In this document: positions 47,751-59,510 of the stretch, piece after piece | Layout: the number at the start of each line of letters is the position of its first letter | How positions within the stretch are numbered: position 1 is the first letter of the stretch | Origin: Rhynchonema sp. JSB1_4 | Lineage: Eukaryota > Nematoda > Chromadorea > Monhysterida > Xyalidae | Direction: 5' to 3' | NCBI GenBank assembly: GCA_030248065.1 | Contig: JASAMV010005135.1 | Coordinates: 1-64,000 of the forward strand | Length of the DNA: 64,000 nt | The notes under the pieces: generated by a model | What the model was told of the DNA's origin: nothing | Database searches by the model: none | What the model saw: the letters and a program-made list of their open reading frames with translations, nothing else | Translations under genes and position numbers: made by a program

Positions 47751-50700
47751 ATGAGTGAAGCGGTTGGTCATCTTTTTTTTCAGACAAGACAGAGAGAGGC
47801 ATTAACTGAACATTTTTATCTTTCCTTCTTCCCGTTTAAAATATAAGTTACTGGCCCACTGGTCACTAGGCATGGGCACAGGCACAATACCGATTTTTAG
47901 GCAATACTCAGTGTAGTTCCTGGGGGGAGGGGGTCCCCCCTCGGGTACGTCTGTTCCCCCAAAATAGTACGCCTGCCCCACTGTTCCCCTCCGGGTACGT
48001 CTGCTCCATAGTAGTGGCTGGGAGGGGGGTTGCCCCCCCCCCTCTCAGTACTTACCTACCACAAAACCCGAGGGGGGTTGAGTACTTACCTCTCACAACT
48101 CCAAATCATACCTCTCACAACCAATTTTATACCTTTTAAAGGCAAGTGTTTTTCGACCTTATTTTCCCAAAAATCGCGCGACCCACCCACAATGCCTGTT
48201 TTTAGGCGATTTTCGGCGAAAATTTGGAAAAAGTACTATTTTTACCCCATTTTTTGGCCAAAATTGCATCACAAAAACGGTGTTTTTTCGCCTTTTTGGG
48301 TGACCAAAATCATACCTCTCACGCATCCGGTCCCAACCCCGCATCATACTTACCTCCCACACATGGGCCTGCCACTACACTGGTCTGCTCCCCCCATTTT
48401 TGCATAAAATAGGCAAATTTAGGCCTAAAATAGGCATTTTTAGGCATAAAATGAGTGATTTTTAGGTCAGTGTTGTCAAAAATCGCCAAAATACCCTTTT
48501 TATTGAGATTTTTTTCCAAAAAGGGGCAAAAATGGGTCAAATTTTCGACCTCAAAAATGACTTTTCTCCAAATTTGGGTCCTCCCCCCTTCCCCCCCCAG
48601 GTGGGTACGTCTGTTCCCCCTCCGAAAAAATGGGGGGTACCGCCTGTTCCCCCTCCGGACCAGGAACTACACTGGCAATACCCAAAACTTGTCCTCTGAC
48701 CCAATACTCAATAACCAATACCAGCTGAGCAGACCCACCCAATACCCAATACCAGGCGTGGCACCATAGTAGTGGCATGGGAGGTCGGGGGGGGGTACCC
48801 CCTCTCAGTACTTACCTACCACAAAACCCGGGGGTTGAGTACTTACCTCTCACAACTCCAAATCATACCTCTCACAAGCAATTTTATACCTTTTTAAGGC
48901 AAAAATCGGTGTTTTTCGACCTCATTTTCCCAAAAATCGCGCGCCCATAATACCTATTTTTAGGCGTTTCTCGGCGAAAATTTGGAAAAAGTACTATTTT
49001 TACCTCATTTTTTGGCCAAAATTGTATCATAAAAACGGTGTTTTTCGCCTTTTTGGGTGACCAAAATCAAACCTCTCACGCTTCCGGTCCCAACCCCGCA
49101 TCATACTTACCTCCCACACATGGGCCTGCCACTACACTGCGTGGCACCCAATACCCAATACCAAAGTTGAAGATTATCTGGGAAAATTTTGACTTTTTGG
49201 TCGTTTAAAATGATGATGAAAGTGGTTTTCTATCATTTGAGAAGCAAGTTCAGTTGTCTGGTATAGACACTCGAGAGAGTTTCTGATCAGAAACCATCAA
49301 AAAAATTAGACGAATTATGGGTCATTTTGGTATTGCCTAAATGGAATCGCACCCACCCAATACCCAATACCAAGCGCGCCACCCAATACCCAATACCAGG
49401 TATGGGGTCAGTATTGGGTACCCAATACCACACCCAATACCAGGTATTGGGTTGGGTACGGGTATTGGGTGTTGTGCCCATGCCTACTGGTCACTACACT
49501 AGTGGGTCAGTAACTTATATTTCTGAAAAAAAAAACGTTTTTTTTGCCGAAAAACCGTTTTTTTACTTCTTTCAAATAAATTTCCAGTACCTAAGGAACC
49601 CCCAGGCAAAGACCGCATTTTTAGACCATTTTTTCATTGTTTATTGCTGAATAAGCGTCGCACGTGTGTTTTCGGACTCAAAAAGCGTCCTTTTAACTTG
49701 TTTTGGTCCATTTTAAACTATTTCATGGCATGGTATTGGTTTGGTATAGCTGCAAAAATTGAACCCTCAAGAAAATTTCGCCATTTCAGACCGAATAAAC
49801 ATTTGCTTGGAAAACATAAATTACTGGTAATTTTTCCGGAAATTTATTTTGGAATTTTTCCAACTCCGGAAAAACAGTTTTTTCGGAAATAAAACGGTTT
49901 TTTGCTCACCGAATTTTGACCTTGTGTTAATTTTATTTTGCCAGAGAAAATAAAAACATTCCACTTATCAGCTTCCCGATGGTCGTTTGGTTGCTGAACT
50001 GAAAGTGACCGAATTGCGTGATGAATTGGAACTACGTGGTCTCGCGAAAGCTGGCGTGAAAACTCAGCTTCAGCAGAGATTGATTGAGGCGAGTTTTGAA
50101 GCAATTGTTTCGGTTATAGCACCCCGGTGTCTCCCCTTTTTTCTGGCCCCGCCCCACCCAACCCAAGGTACGGTATCTCCCCCTCAGAAGTAGCCACAGC
50201 ACTGGGCCGGGCCAGGCTCGGGCCGCCGGGCGGCGAGGAGGAATAGGTACCACCAGGCCCCCTAAAGTTCGAACATAACACCGGATTTGGTTTGGAACAC
50301 TCGTAAACGAACAATGAACGACAACGAAAACGAATGAAAAAAGAGCCCCTTGTATTTTAAGGCATGCGGTAATTGGTACACATACAACATTACAGCCAGT
50401 GCATACAGCAATTCAGTTACGACGTTCGTTAGGCTCAGTTCAACCTTTGTTTGCTTCAGGCTTTGGGAGCAGGTGACGGTCATGCGCCTGTCGCTGCCGC
50501 TGCACCCGTCGAAACGCAAGCAAACGGCGAAGAAAACGAAGAAGATTCGACCGAACAAGAGCCCGCTGAGCAACCCGTTCCTAAAGCTGAGCCGGTTGCT
50601 GCACCGGAGCCCGTCCAGGTTTGATTGTAGATGTGTTATTTAGGTAATCGACGATCTACCAATTGGGTGTGCGTATGGAAAATTGCGCAAGGATTTGCCA

Positions 50701-53700
50701 TAAGCCATTGACCAGTGTGTATGTTTGTCCATGTTCAATTTGTCTTGGTTATTCATTTCAGCCCGCTCCAGCCGCTGTGTCCGAACCAGTGAAGAAGGAA
50801 TCGGAACCTGCCCCCGTTAAAGAAAACGAGAAATCTCAAGCCGAGCCTGCTGCGCGTGCAGCTGCTGGCAATGAAGATATGCCGCCGGCCGCCGCTAGCT
50901 CGGAAGAAAGTGAGCAGTTTTATCGTGTTTTTTATTCGGTCTTCTTATTATTTTTCGTTGTTTGATAAATTGAGCATCGCGGTATTCCAGCCCCGATGGA
51001 CAGCGAAACCACCAAATCGGAACAGGTGAAGACCGAAGACGAGGGAGAGGATGAAGAAAAGACCGAAGAAGGCGATCAGAATGTGTTGATGTCGCGAATG
51101 AAGAAACTGGGCTACAGTGAAGATGTCAGGAATGGAATCACGAAACTGGTCGAGGACGGTGCGGCGACTTTAATATTTCGTGATGTTAAATTCGGTTTTT
51201 TGTCATATGTCCCAGAAACTCAATTGCAAAAAATATACAGGAATCTACACCGAAGTTGACCTGGACGAACGTGTGCTGGACATGCTGCGCACGATCAGCG
51301 TAAGTTTTTTGAATTGTTTTGTGCTTTTTGCCACTTATGAAAATAATGCAGTTTTTTTCATCCAGGAACCATCCCTGCAACAATGGTTGGTTGGTCAGTT
51401 GGCTGAGATCAACCTGATGGGTGTGACCAACAAGGCGTCGTATGTGATGGCGTTGTTGCGAGCGTTCAGGTAATTTGGAATGAGTTAAAAAAATTATTAA
51501 TGCTGGAGCTGAATTCACCTCACCTCACATGCATTTAAAGTGAATTTGTATTTTTTTGTATTATTCATTTCAGAGACCGTGTGCGCGCAATGGGTCCGTC
51601 GGTGGCGATGCAGAATCCGCTGGTGAGCGCGCCGACCAAGGAAAAGCTGCAGGTGCGGAAATCCTTGACGTTGTGACAAATTATTGGCAAATAAAGCATT
51701 TGAGCACATTCATTTCTTCCAGGCTCTGCTTGATCGAACCGGCTACCCGCTCGAGGTGACAGTTGGACAACGAAAATACGGCGGTCCACCGCCTGGTGTT
51801 GATGAACGGGATCTATCCAGTGAACCCGGACATGAGGTAAACTCCCTTTCGTTCAATACTTGGGAGCTGAATTTGATATTTGTACAAATTGTTATCCGCT
51901 CCGCTTGTGGTGTTCCACAAAGACCTCTCCACTTCTGGCGCGTTTTCCACGGCAGCCCATCCCATCCATGAAATTCGTTGAATTGCACCTCAGAGAACAA
52001 AGGTCACTAGCGTATGTTCGAATGTAATCCGATGTTTCACAGTGCTACGTCGGTCGTCTGCCGCGCGACATGTTCGAGGACGAGCTGGTGCCGTTGTTCG
52101 AAGAATGCGGCAAGATCTACGACATGCGCATCATGATGGAGTCGAGCACGGGTCTGATGCGTGGTTATGCGTTCGTCACCTATGTCGACAACGACCACGC
52201 AAAGGATGCGCAGAAAAAAGTGGGTGTTTGTGAATGGTTTATTTTTGTTGTTCGTTCAGTCATGCCTGAAAATTTAGGTTTGATCCACCAAAATATGTAA
52301 GGCTTTCAGGCCTAGGCACTATCAAGGTGAGTTCGACGTAGCAATGCTGAATCACATCAAAAACTTTTCAAAACCAAACCAATTTCTCTCTTCCAATTCC
52401 AGAAGAATGTTTTGCGCAATTCGTTTTGCTCTACCACACATACCCACGCACGTCCCATGTTTTCGATTGCCTTTGGCAACCTTTACAAGGCGTGCGTGTT
52501 GGTGTGTGTGCACAACGTTTGTCTGAGCGGCACTACCAACCACTGTTCTGTTGTTCTAGTACGACAACTATGAGATCAGACCGGGAAAGCTTTTGAAAGT
52601 GAACGTTTCGGTGGCCAACACCAGACTGTTTCTCGGAAATATACCAAAAACGAAGACAAAAGACGAAATTCAGGCAGATCTTTCGCAGCATGCAGGTATC
52701 TTTTGGCGAATAATCATTCCATAATTGTTTCGTTGATGAATTTTTGTGTAGAATTTTATGCATCTCTCTGTATATTATTCCGTTGTGGAGGAGACGACAG
52801 GTTGGTTTCTAGATGTTTTGCTTTTTATGGAGACAAAGGCTGGGAGTGGCTCTGTTTTGATCGATGTTCCGTGTTCATTTCATTACAAAAAACGTAGTGC
52901 TTTTGCTTTATAGCGCATCCAAAAACGGTTGCAGTTACCATACGTTTTTGAATATGCGTTTTGTGTCTTGCTTTGTATGGAAATTAGAATAAATATCGTT
53001 TGGAGTGTGAAACATAAACTTATGCAGTTATGCGAATTGCACTGAATTCTGAGTGATATTTTGCTTCTCGTCGATTTCTCGCTACATTTTGTAGTCCGAT
53101 ATTTTTGATGCTAATTACCACATAATTTTTGTCAATTTTATCACAACTGTCGTTATCATTGTTTTAATCGTGTTTGGATGCTAATTTTTTAATATTGGAA
53201 ACAATTTTATTGAGCGACTCCTGGTCTTACAAAATACTGATAGCAAAATGATGGTTTCCTGAAATACGTTTTTGACGACCACCAAAACTTATTTTTGGAA
53301 CCTTTATCAATCTGGGCTGTAGGGCACGAAAATGTTGTCCGTAAACACGCTAACACTTTGTTTGATGTTTCAGAGGGTGTCAAAGAGGTCATCATCTACA
53401 AGCCGGGCGAGGAGGGCACTTCGCGCGCGAATCGCGGTTTCTGTTTCGTCCAATTCGACACGCACAAGAACGCCAGCGACACAAAACGCAAACTCGAACG
53501 TGGACGCATTCGGCCGTGGAATACGGAGTTGGTGGTGGACTGGGCCGAGGGACAGGACGAGCCGAGCGAGGATCAAATGAGCAAGGTTGGTTTCGAGCAA
53601 GTCATCGGCCTGGTCTGTTCATTAAACCGATCGTTGTTGGTCGTTCTTTTGACGCATCGTACGCTGATGCCTGATTTGGACTTTGGAGAGTCTTTTTAGC

Positions 53701-56178
53701 TTTGAATTCTCTTTTTTGAAGGGCTGCTGAACAGGTGAATTTAGTAATCAGCAGCTCAACCTTATGTCTGACAGACATTTAGGCAGCGGTTTAAACATTT
53801 TTAAACGCCTAGTTACTGGTGAAAACAAGAACTGTGCTGGCTGAGTTTTTGTGAACGAAGGCCCCACCGCAAATCCCCAACATCACCAGCGAAAGCAATG
53901 TTTGGTTGGGAAACTTGCAAATCGACTTCTGAAATTGTGCCTGATTCAGGTGAAAACGTTGTACGTACGCGGCCTGACCGACGCGATCACGGACGAGCAG
54001 TTCAAGGAACATTTCGTGCCGTTCGGGGAAATCGAGAAGACCAACCGCATTCGCGACTTTGGATTCATTCATTACAAAGAGCGCGAGGATTGCATGAAGG
54101 TGTGCACCGCACAAGTGGTTTAGTTTGGGGTTCATTTTAGCCATGTGCACTTTGCTGGCAGTAAGGTCTGCTTTAAGCGGGTCCCTGTTCAACCGGCGAA
54201 TTTTCACCATCACAAATTAACTGGGCGGAGCTCCGACCAACCGCGGAGTGCCTTGTTTATTGGCCTTTCTTTCGCCTCCCGTAGAAAGCAAGCTCAAAAT
54301 TGAGTCGAGCATTCCACCTTCACCTTGATGGCCTTGCTAATTCAGGCAATGGCCGATTTGAACGGAAAGGAGTTGAACGGGCAGAAATTGACGGTCGAGC
54401 TGGCCCGGCCGCCGAATGAGCAACGACGCAGGAATCAACAGAACTTTGGCCAGCCCGGTTTGTGTGTCTGGGGGGTTGTTTGTTGTTGAACGAGTTTGTT
54501 TTGACCTGCGTTTATATCGATGACCGGATAAGTCTAGAGTACAAAATGTTTCATCATGTCCGCAAAGTCTTGATTGCATGTTTTATCATTTAGTTCTGTC
54601 ACCTCTTCTTGGAAATTATGAAAGTACGAATTTCTAAACAAACAAATAAACCAGCAGCAAGAAATATTGTTTTGTGGTTTTTACTAGCCTATTTCGATCG
54701 TTTCTCTAGATTTAACTTCTTGGAACAATTGACGCATCATTTTCAATTCGGGCATTTTTAACTTGTCACTTTAATTCTCTCAAAATCACAGGATTCGGTG
54801 GATATCGGGGCGGTGGTCAACGCGGAGGTGGAGGTGGCGGCTGGCGTGGCGGAGGACGCGGCGGCGGTGGTTATCAACGTGGTGGCCAGGGTGGTGCTGG
54901 TTGGGGTCGAGGCGGTGGTGGCGGCTATGGTGCGCCCACATATGGCTCGGCCGGCTATGGACAACCACAGATGGCTGCCTATGGCGGATATGGTGCGTTT
55001 GGGCACGTGGCACTGGTTGACAGTGCAGTGTCACTCTGTTACATCTGTGTAAATCACTAGAATGGTGTTGGGACTCTTGAGCTTGTGTGTGTGTGATTAC
55101 AGTCAGAAAGTGTTTTGCTGGTTTGATCGAACTAGCGGTTCCTGTGTGGCTTGGTGTTATCTGATTTCTCAAAGGCCAGGTTATAAAACCTAAACTGGCA
55201 AGGCAAAAATGTTCTGAAGAAATACTGTTAGCTTCGATTTGGTGAACGACGAGAAATATTTTGTGTTAGACACAAATCTAATAGCAGGTTTTCGTCACGC
55301 TGGTGAATTTTAGTTATTGGTTTGGTCTCCATTTAGAAAATCACAACAAAGGCCCAAATTCTCGAAAGCGTTGCGGGGGGGGGGGGCGGTTGCGCCACCA
55401 AAAACGATGATGTCAACTTCTGGCCGACTTCAATTGTTTGCATGTTTTCGCCAACAGTAGCATTGTTCAACGCATAAAGGTTTTGGGAGTAAAAGGGAAT
55501 TTACGCACCGAGGTGAAGAGCTTACGCTATCCAAAACATTTGTGCGTTGACCAAGGGTACTGTTCGCGTATACACGCAGACAATTCTGGTTAGCCAGCTG
55601 GAAGTTGTCATCATCGTTTCTGGTGGCGTAACCGTCACCGGGCGTCTTTGGTTGCGCAACCGCCTCCGGTGGCGCTTTCGAGAATTTGGGCCAAAAAATG
55701 CGACATTAAAGTGCAAAGAAATGAAACCTGTCCATAATTTTTCAAAATCACGCACAGATTACAACGCATATTACGGCGGTGGTCAGCAGGGCGGTTATAG
55801 TGGTTATGGCGGGCAAGACGCCTATGGATACGGACAACAGGGGTGCGTGCTTTGGATTGCATTTTTTGTGTATGTTTTTGCATCTCCAAAAATCAATTTC
55901 TGTCATTCCAGCGGCTACGGCTACACCGGCTATACGGGCAGTCCCGGCGGATATGGTGGTGGAGGCGGACGTGGCGGAAGGGGAGGACGAGGGGTGAGTT
56001 GTTGTGTATTCTCTTTCTTGTGGTTTAGTTTTCTTTTAAGTTCGTTTGTTCTTGGCAGTTCTTGAAATAAAATAAATCTAAATTTCAGTTCAAACGCCCA
56101 GCCGAGGGTGGCGGCTATGGTGGAGCGAAACGATTTGCAGGCGACTATTCACAAGATGTCAACATGCACTCGTTCTAA
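47751..56178 (+). CDS. SYNCRIP: hnRNP Q/R (SYNCRIP-type) RNA-binding protein with N-terminal SAP domain
   Basis: Eighteen exons: 47751-47762, 49972-50088 (or -50106), 50460-50618, 50762-50909, 50991-51158, 51241-51299, 51366-51469, 51574-51652, 51723-51836, 52043-52219, 52560-52695, 53374-53585, 53950-54099, 54346-54457, 54792-54992, 55758-55842, 55912-55993, 56089-56178. Phases fit; 734 residues (740 with the longer exon 2). Order: SAP motif about 12-46 (VAELKVTELRDELELRGLAK), Glu/Pro/Ala-rich linker, the acidic hnRNP Q/R N-unit domain (LDERVLDMLRTIS, LLDRTGYPLEVTVGQRKYGG), RRM1 from about 321 (CYVGRLPRDMFEDELVPLFE), RRM2 from about 401 (RLFLGNIPKTKTKDEI), RRM3 from about 497 (TLYVRGLTDAITDEQFKEHF), then an RGG/YGG-rich tail and a KRPAEGGGYGGAKRF ending. 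The family controls mRNA splicing, transport and translation. Exon 2 ends either at a GC donor (GAG|GCGAGT) or at GTTTCG; both keep frame. Confidence 0.93.
47909..48674. mobile_element. hAT-like MITE, family B copy 3
   Basis: CAGTGTAGTTCCTGG and CCAGGAACTACACTG termini, with flanks GCAATACT (47901-47908) and GCAATACC (48675-48682), seven of eight identical. It lies inside element F and is interrupted by family A copy 2. Confidence 0.85.
48007..48382. mobile_element. hAT-like MITE, family A copy 2
   Basis: It starts CATAGTAGTGGC and ends GCCACTACACTG, imperfect 12-base termini. The flanks GTCTGCTC at 47999-48006 and 48383-48390 are an exact 8-bp duplication. The interior matches copy 3 and truncated copy 1 closely. 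It is inside family B copy 3. Confidence 0.85.
48765..49139. mobile_element. hAT-like MITE, family A copy 3
   Basis: Same termini and interior as the copy at 48007-48382. The flanks CGTGGCAC at 48757-48764 and 49140-49147 are an exact 8-bp duplication. It lies in element F outside family B copy 3, so it is an independent insertion. Confidence 0.85.
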
Positions 56179-59100
56179 ATGTTTCATTGTCTGCCTGAAC
56201 TTAGTAACCTTCGTGAACCTTTTTGTCGCCAGATCCTGATACGTCTTGTTTTGCGCTAAACTTCAAAATTCCACTATGTTGTTGTTTTGTTCGTCTTGCT
56301 TTTTCGTGTTTCAATTGCAGTTGAGTATTTTGTTTGTTTGTTGAATGTTTTAGTCGTTTTTTTTGCGCTGCGGCTTTTATGTTGCGGTATACCATGATTG
56401 ATGATGTTGTTTTCTACCGGGTAACAGACTGGTTTACGTATTCTAGTGTTTCTGGTTCATCGCTTTTTGAAACGTAATTTGGGCAACGGAGAACACCCTG
56501 TTTGTGTACCGATAATATTTTCGTACGGTCTTTGCGCTTGCGATACCTTTCTATTTTCCGTCATTGTATGTGCTGCAAAATATTCTCTGCTTTGATAGAG
56601 TACGTTGACAGTTTCCTCAGAAAAATGGTTCAAAATCGTTCTCTATCTTGCGCAAAAAATCAAGAATCCTTTTTTCAAAAATCTGAAAACTGTTATAGAC
56701 TAGGTCAACCGTTACTTATTGCAGTACCCAGCTTTCTGTCCTGAACTTGTTGTATTTCAATAATTCTTGATTATTCATGGTTCATGCACGTATGGCGGTT
56801 TCTATATTTTCTTTTCGTGAATTTAGTCCTGCGTTTTTGTTTTGTGAGTGTGCGTGTGTTGAAAAATAAATGCATCTGGCCGGTTGGGTATCGTTCATTG
56901 CAAAGAATTTCGTAGTTCGGGAAAGATCGAAACTGAAATGGGTACGGTTACTTGTCTGCGCAAAACGGGCTGCTCTGATTAGTCGACAATGCTTGAACTG
57001 TTAAACGTATGTATGGTCCACCAAACTAGAACCTGAACCTGGTTGAGTGCGGCGGAGCAACTGTCTGTCCCCGAAATTGCTGTGGATTAATATTTTGATT
57101 GTCACAGATATTCTGAACACAACACAGTCAAACTGAACAGACATTAAGTTTTTTACCGTAAGGCCAATAATATCTCAACGTTTTATCCGAATTTACGTGA
57201 TGTAGTACATACAACAAGGTGCATAAAATGATATACAACGCAAAGATTGATACGAATTTGCATCCTCGTACATTTCTGGACGCAAGGCATAAAAACCGAA
57301 ACCATAAGCCATAGAAAACCGATTAGGTGGCTCAAATGTCAACTCATGGAGGTTTATATTACCCAGAAAGCTGCATGAGCTTTTCGGACAATAAACAAAC
57401 AGGCACTGGCCATTTTAGTTTCGGGGTCTCAAGCAGTAAAATATGATTTAGTCGTCATTTTGGCCTGGGCGTTTTCCCAGAACTGACGGTCCGGAGAACT
57501 CTGCTTTAGCTGAATTTTGCTTTGTGGTGAGTAATCTTACCTTGTCCGTCAAGTACTAAGATGTGTTTCAGGCAGTTTTTTGACGGCGTGCAGTTTGTTC
57601 CCTTCCTCCACTTTCTAATGAAAGAGAAATTCGTTATTTTAAAAAAAAACTAAAAAAAATAAATTTTATAATTTTCAATTTAAATAAATTAAATTGTTAT
57701 CTATAAAACACGTCGATTTCATAAACGCTTTGGCTTTTTTTTCGGAAGCACAAGTTGGCTGCCATAAAATTAGAAAAACCCCTTTGCTGAGCAGTTTTTT
57801 ACCTGCAGTTACTACATTTCGGAACACAAGTTGGCTGCTTGCTGAGCCGTTGAAAAGATTCTCTGGTGACTTGGCAATGGTCAACCGTGGGCTGGTTGTT
57901 GTATGCGTGTCAGCAAGCAGGCCACAAGAACGGCTTCAACAGTCGAAAATTGTCTACGTATTTTACATATCTACGTATAGCTGTCGGTAGTGTCAGAAAC
58001 GTTATTTTGAAATTCATATAGAGAAGATTTCGTTTGACTTCTCTGGAACCGACTACATTTGTTAAGTCCTCTAGCTACATGGAGCCTATGAATTTCAATA
58101 CTCAAATCTAAATGCAAAATATAGCCGAAAATTGTGCCGAGTCCGGGCTAAATTCGAGCCCGCCTACCAAGTTAATTTGACTAGCCCCATAATTGCATCG
58201 TCACATTTTAGTACACGACACGATCGACCGCGGTGCCATTTTCATGCTGTTCTTTTCTTTCGAAATGTATCTTGTGGTGTATGTCACAGGCTGGGTGTTT
58301 GCGGTTTTCGTTTGCTGATGCAGTTTCGAACTTGTCTGCCCGGATTAGGACCTCATTCACTGGGTTAGAGTCCCAGTTGGAGCAAGCAATTTTTCGTTCA
58401 TCAAGGATTTGTTTTGAACTTGTGTTCCCGTTTTCATCACAACCTACCAAAGTCTCACAAGTCGAAGTGGTCATGATCAGGGCAAGATCTGCGAGATTAT
58501 AGTGCACTTGCGGTGCTCTTAGGCATGAACCAACAGGACTGGCATTCTTGCAAGCGCAAACCGCAAATGCCGAATTGTGTGACAACAATGAACACGGCTC
58601 AAAAACATGCACCCGAAAAAACCACAAATAATTTTGCGATGGCGCCTACCTAAACCCGAAAGTCGCAATAAAAAATATCCGCTGTTCGCCCAGGGTGCAT
58701 GGCCCACAGCGACCACCGTGCAATTTATGCGGGTTCGTTTCCGGTTACTGACTGGGCCCAGGACTGGGAAACTGTCTTGTCTCCTGTTTATTTGTCAAGT
58801 TGAACCGCGTTCATCTTGTTGGGTCCAAAAGGCAGAGCTTTAGTTGCTATCAGAACTGTTCAGCTGGAGGCACCAACGCCTGAGGCTTTGTCCTTCGCAT
58901 CTCATGTGAAGCATTAGCTAGTCGGTACCCACTAACTAAGAAGTTGCGGCAGAAACAACCACTCACATTGTGTTCCTGATTCTGAGGCCCACCCACGGAC
59001 ACTGGGCACTTGACATGTGCACATAATAAGGTACCGAGAGTTGTTCAGATGTATGACGGTCAAAATGTCACAAGTCCTAGATCATGCCCAGGCACAGCTC

Positions 59101-59510
59101 CTTGTGAATTTTATTAGGTACAGGCACGCCTGGAAGTCACGATTCCCCATAGTCATGTTGTGGTGTACAATTATCATGACGGCGACCAGGTACGGTGCAC
59201 CTCCACGTCAGTTTAGCATTACGGTGTCCTGTTCAACCAAAAAGTTTCAATCTGCAGTTTTATCGAAAGTTGTATGGTACCAGAAAATTGGCACCCTCAT
59301 TTTCGAAAAATCTGCGCTTGTGTTTCAGATAAAATACCGCCAGTGGACAGCAAAGGCAAGAAGATTAATGGACGTCACACCGCTGGCGCTACTTAGCCGA
59401 TGAAAAAAGCACTGAGCCGAGTCGTTATTCAGTTTTCGTGTCGCGAAAAAAAACAGCGTTGTTTTGACGGTTTACCCAAAGTAACAACAATACGTATTTG
59501 ATAAAGAAAC
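56179..59510. other. 3' UTR of the hnRNP gene and intergenic DNA
   Basis: The first few hundred bases are T-rich and probably the 3' UTR, with AATAAA at about 56865. The remainder shows no exon I can support. A 139-codon minus-strand frame at 58208-58627 and a 128-codon plus frame at 59017-59403 have neither domain nor convincing splice partners. Confidence 0.5.

Larger units (their letters stand above)
47867..49486. mobile_element. hAT-like element F, outer layer of the second nest
   Basis: The termini TAGGCATGGGCACA and TGTGCCCATGCCTA are perfect inverted repeats. The flanks CTGGTCAC at 47859-47866 and 49487-49494 are an exact 8-bp duplication. The element's own DNA is rich in acccaataccca repeats (about 48676-48764, 49140-49170, 49355-49470). 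It contains family B copy 3 and family A copy 3 as later insertions and lies in intron 1 of the hnRNP gene. Confidence 0.85.
47841..49520. repeat. Small palindrome split by the second transposon nest
   Basis: ATATAAGTTACTGGCCCACT at 47841-47860 is mirrored by AGTGGGTCAGTAACTTATAT at 49501-49520 with one mismatch. Without the insert, the two halves would form a palindrome of about 50 bases. Element F landed at its centre. Confidence 0.65.

Noticed and set aside
58208..58627. 139-codon minus-strand frame
   Set aside because: No domain and plus-strand frames across the same DNA; nothing distinguishes it from chance.
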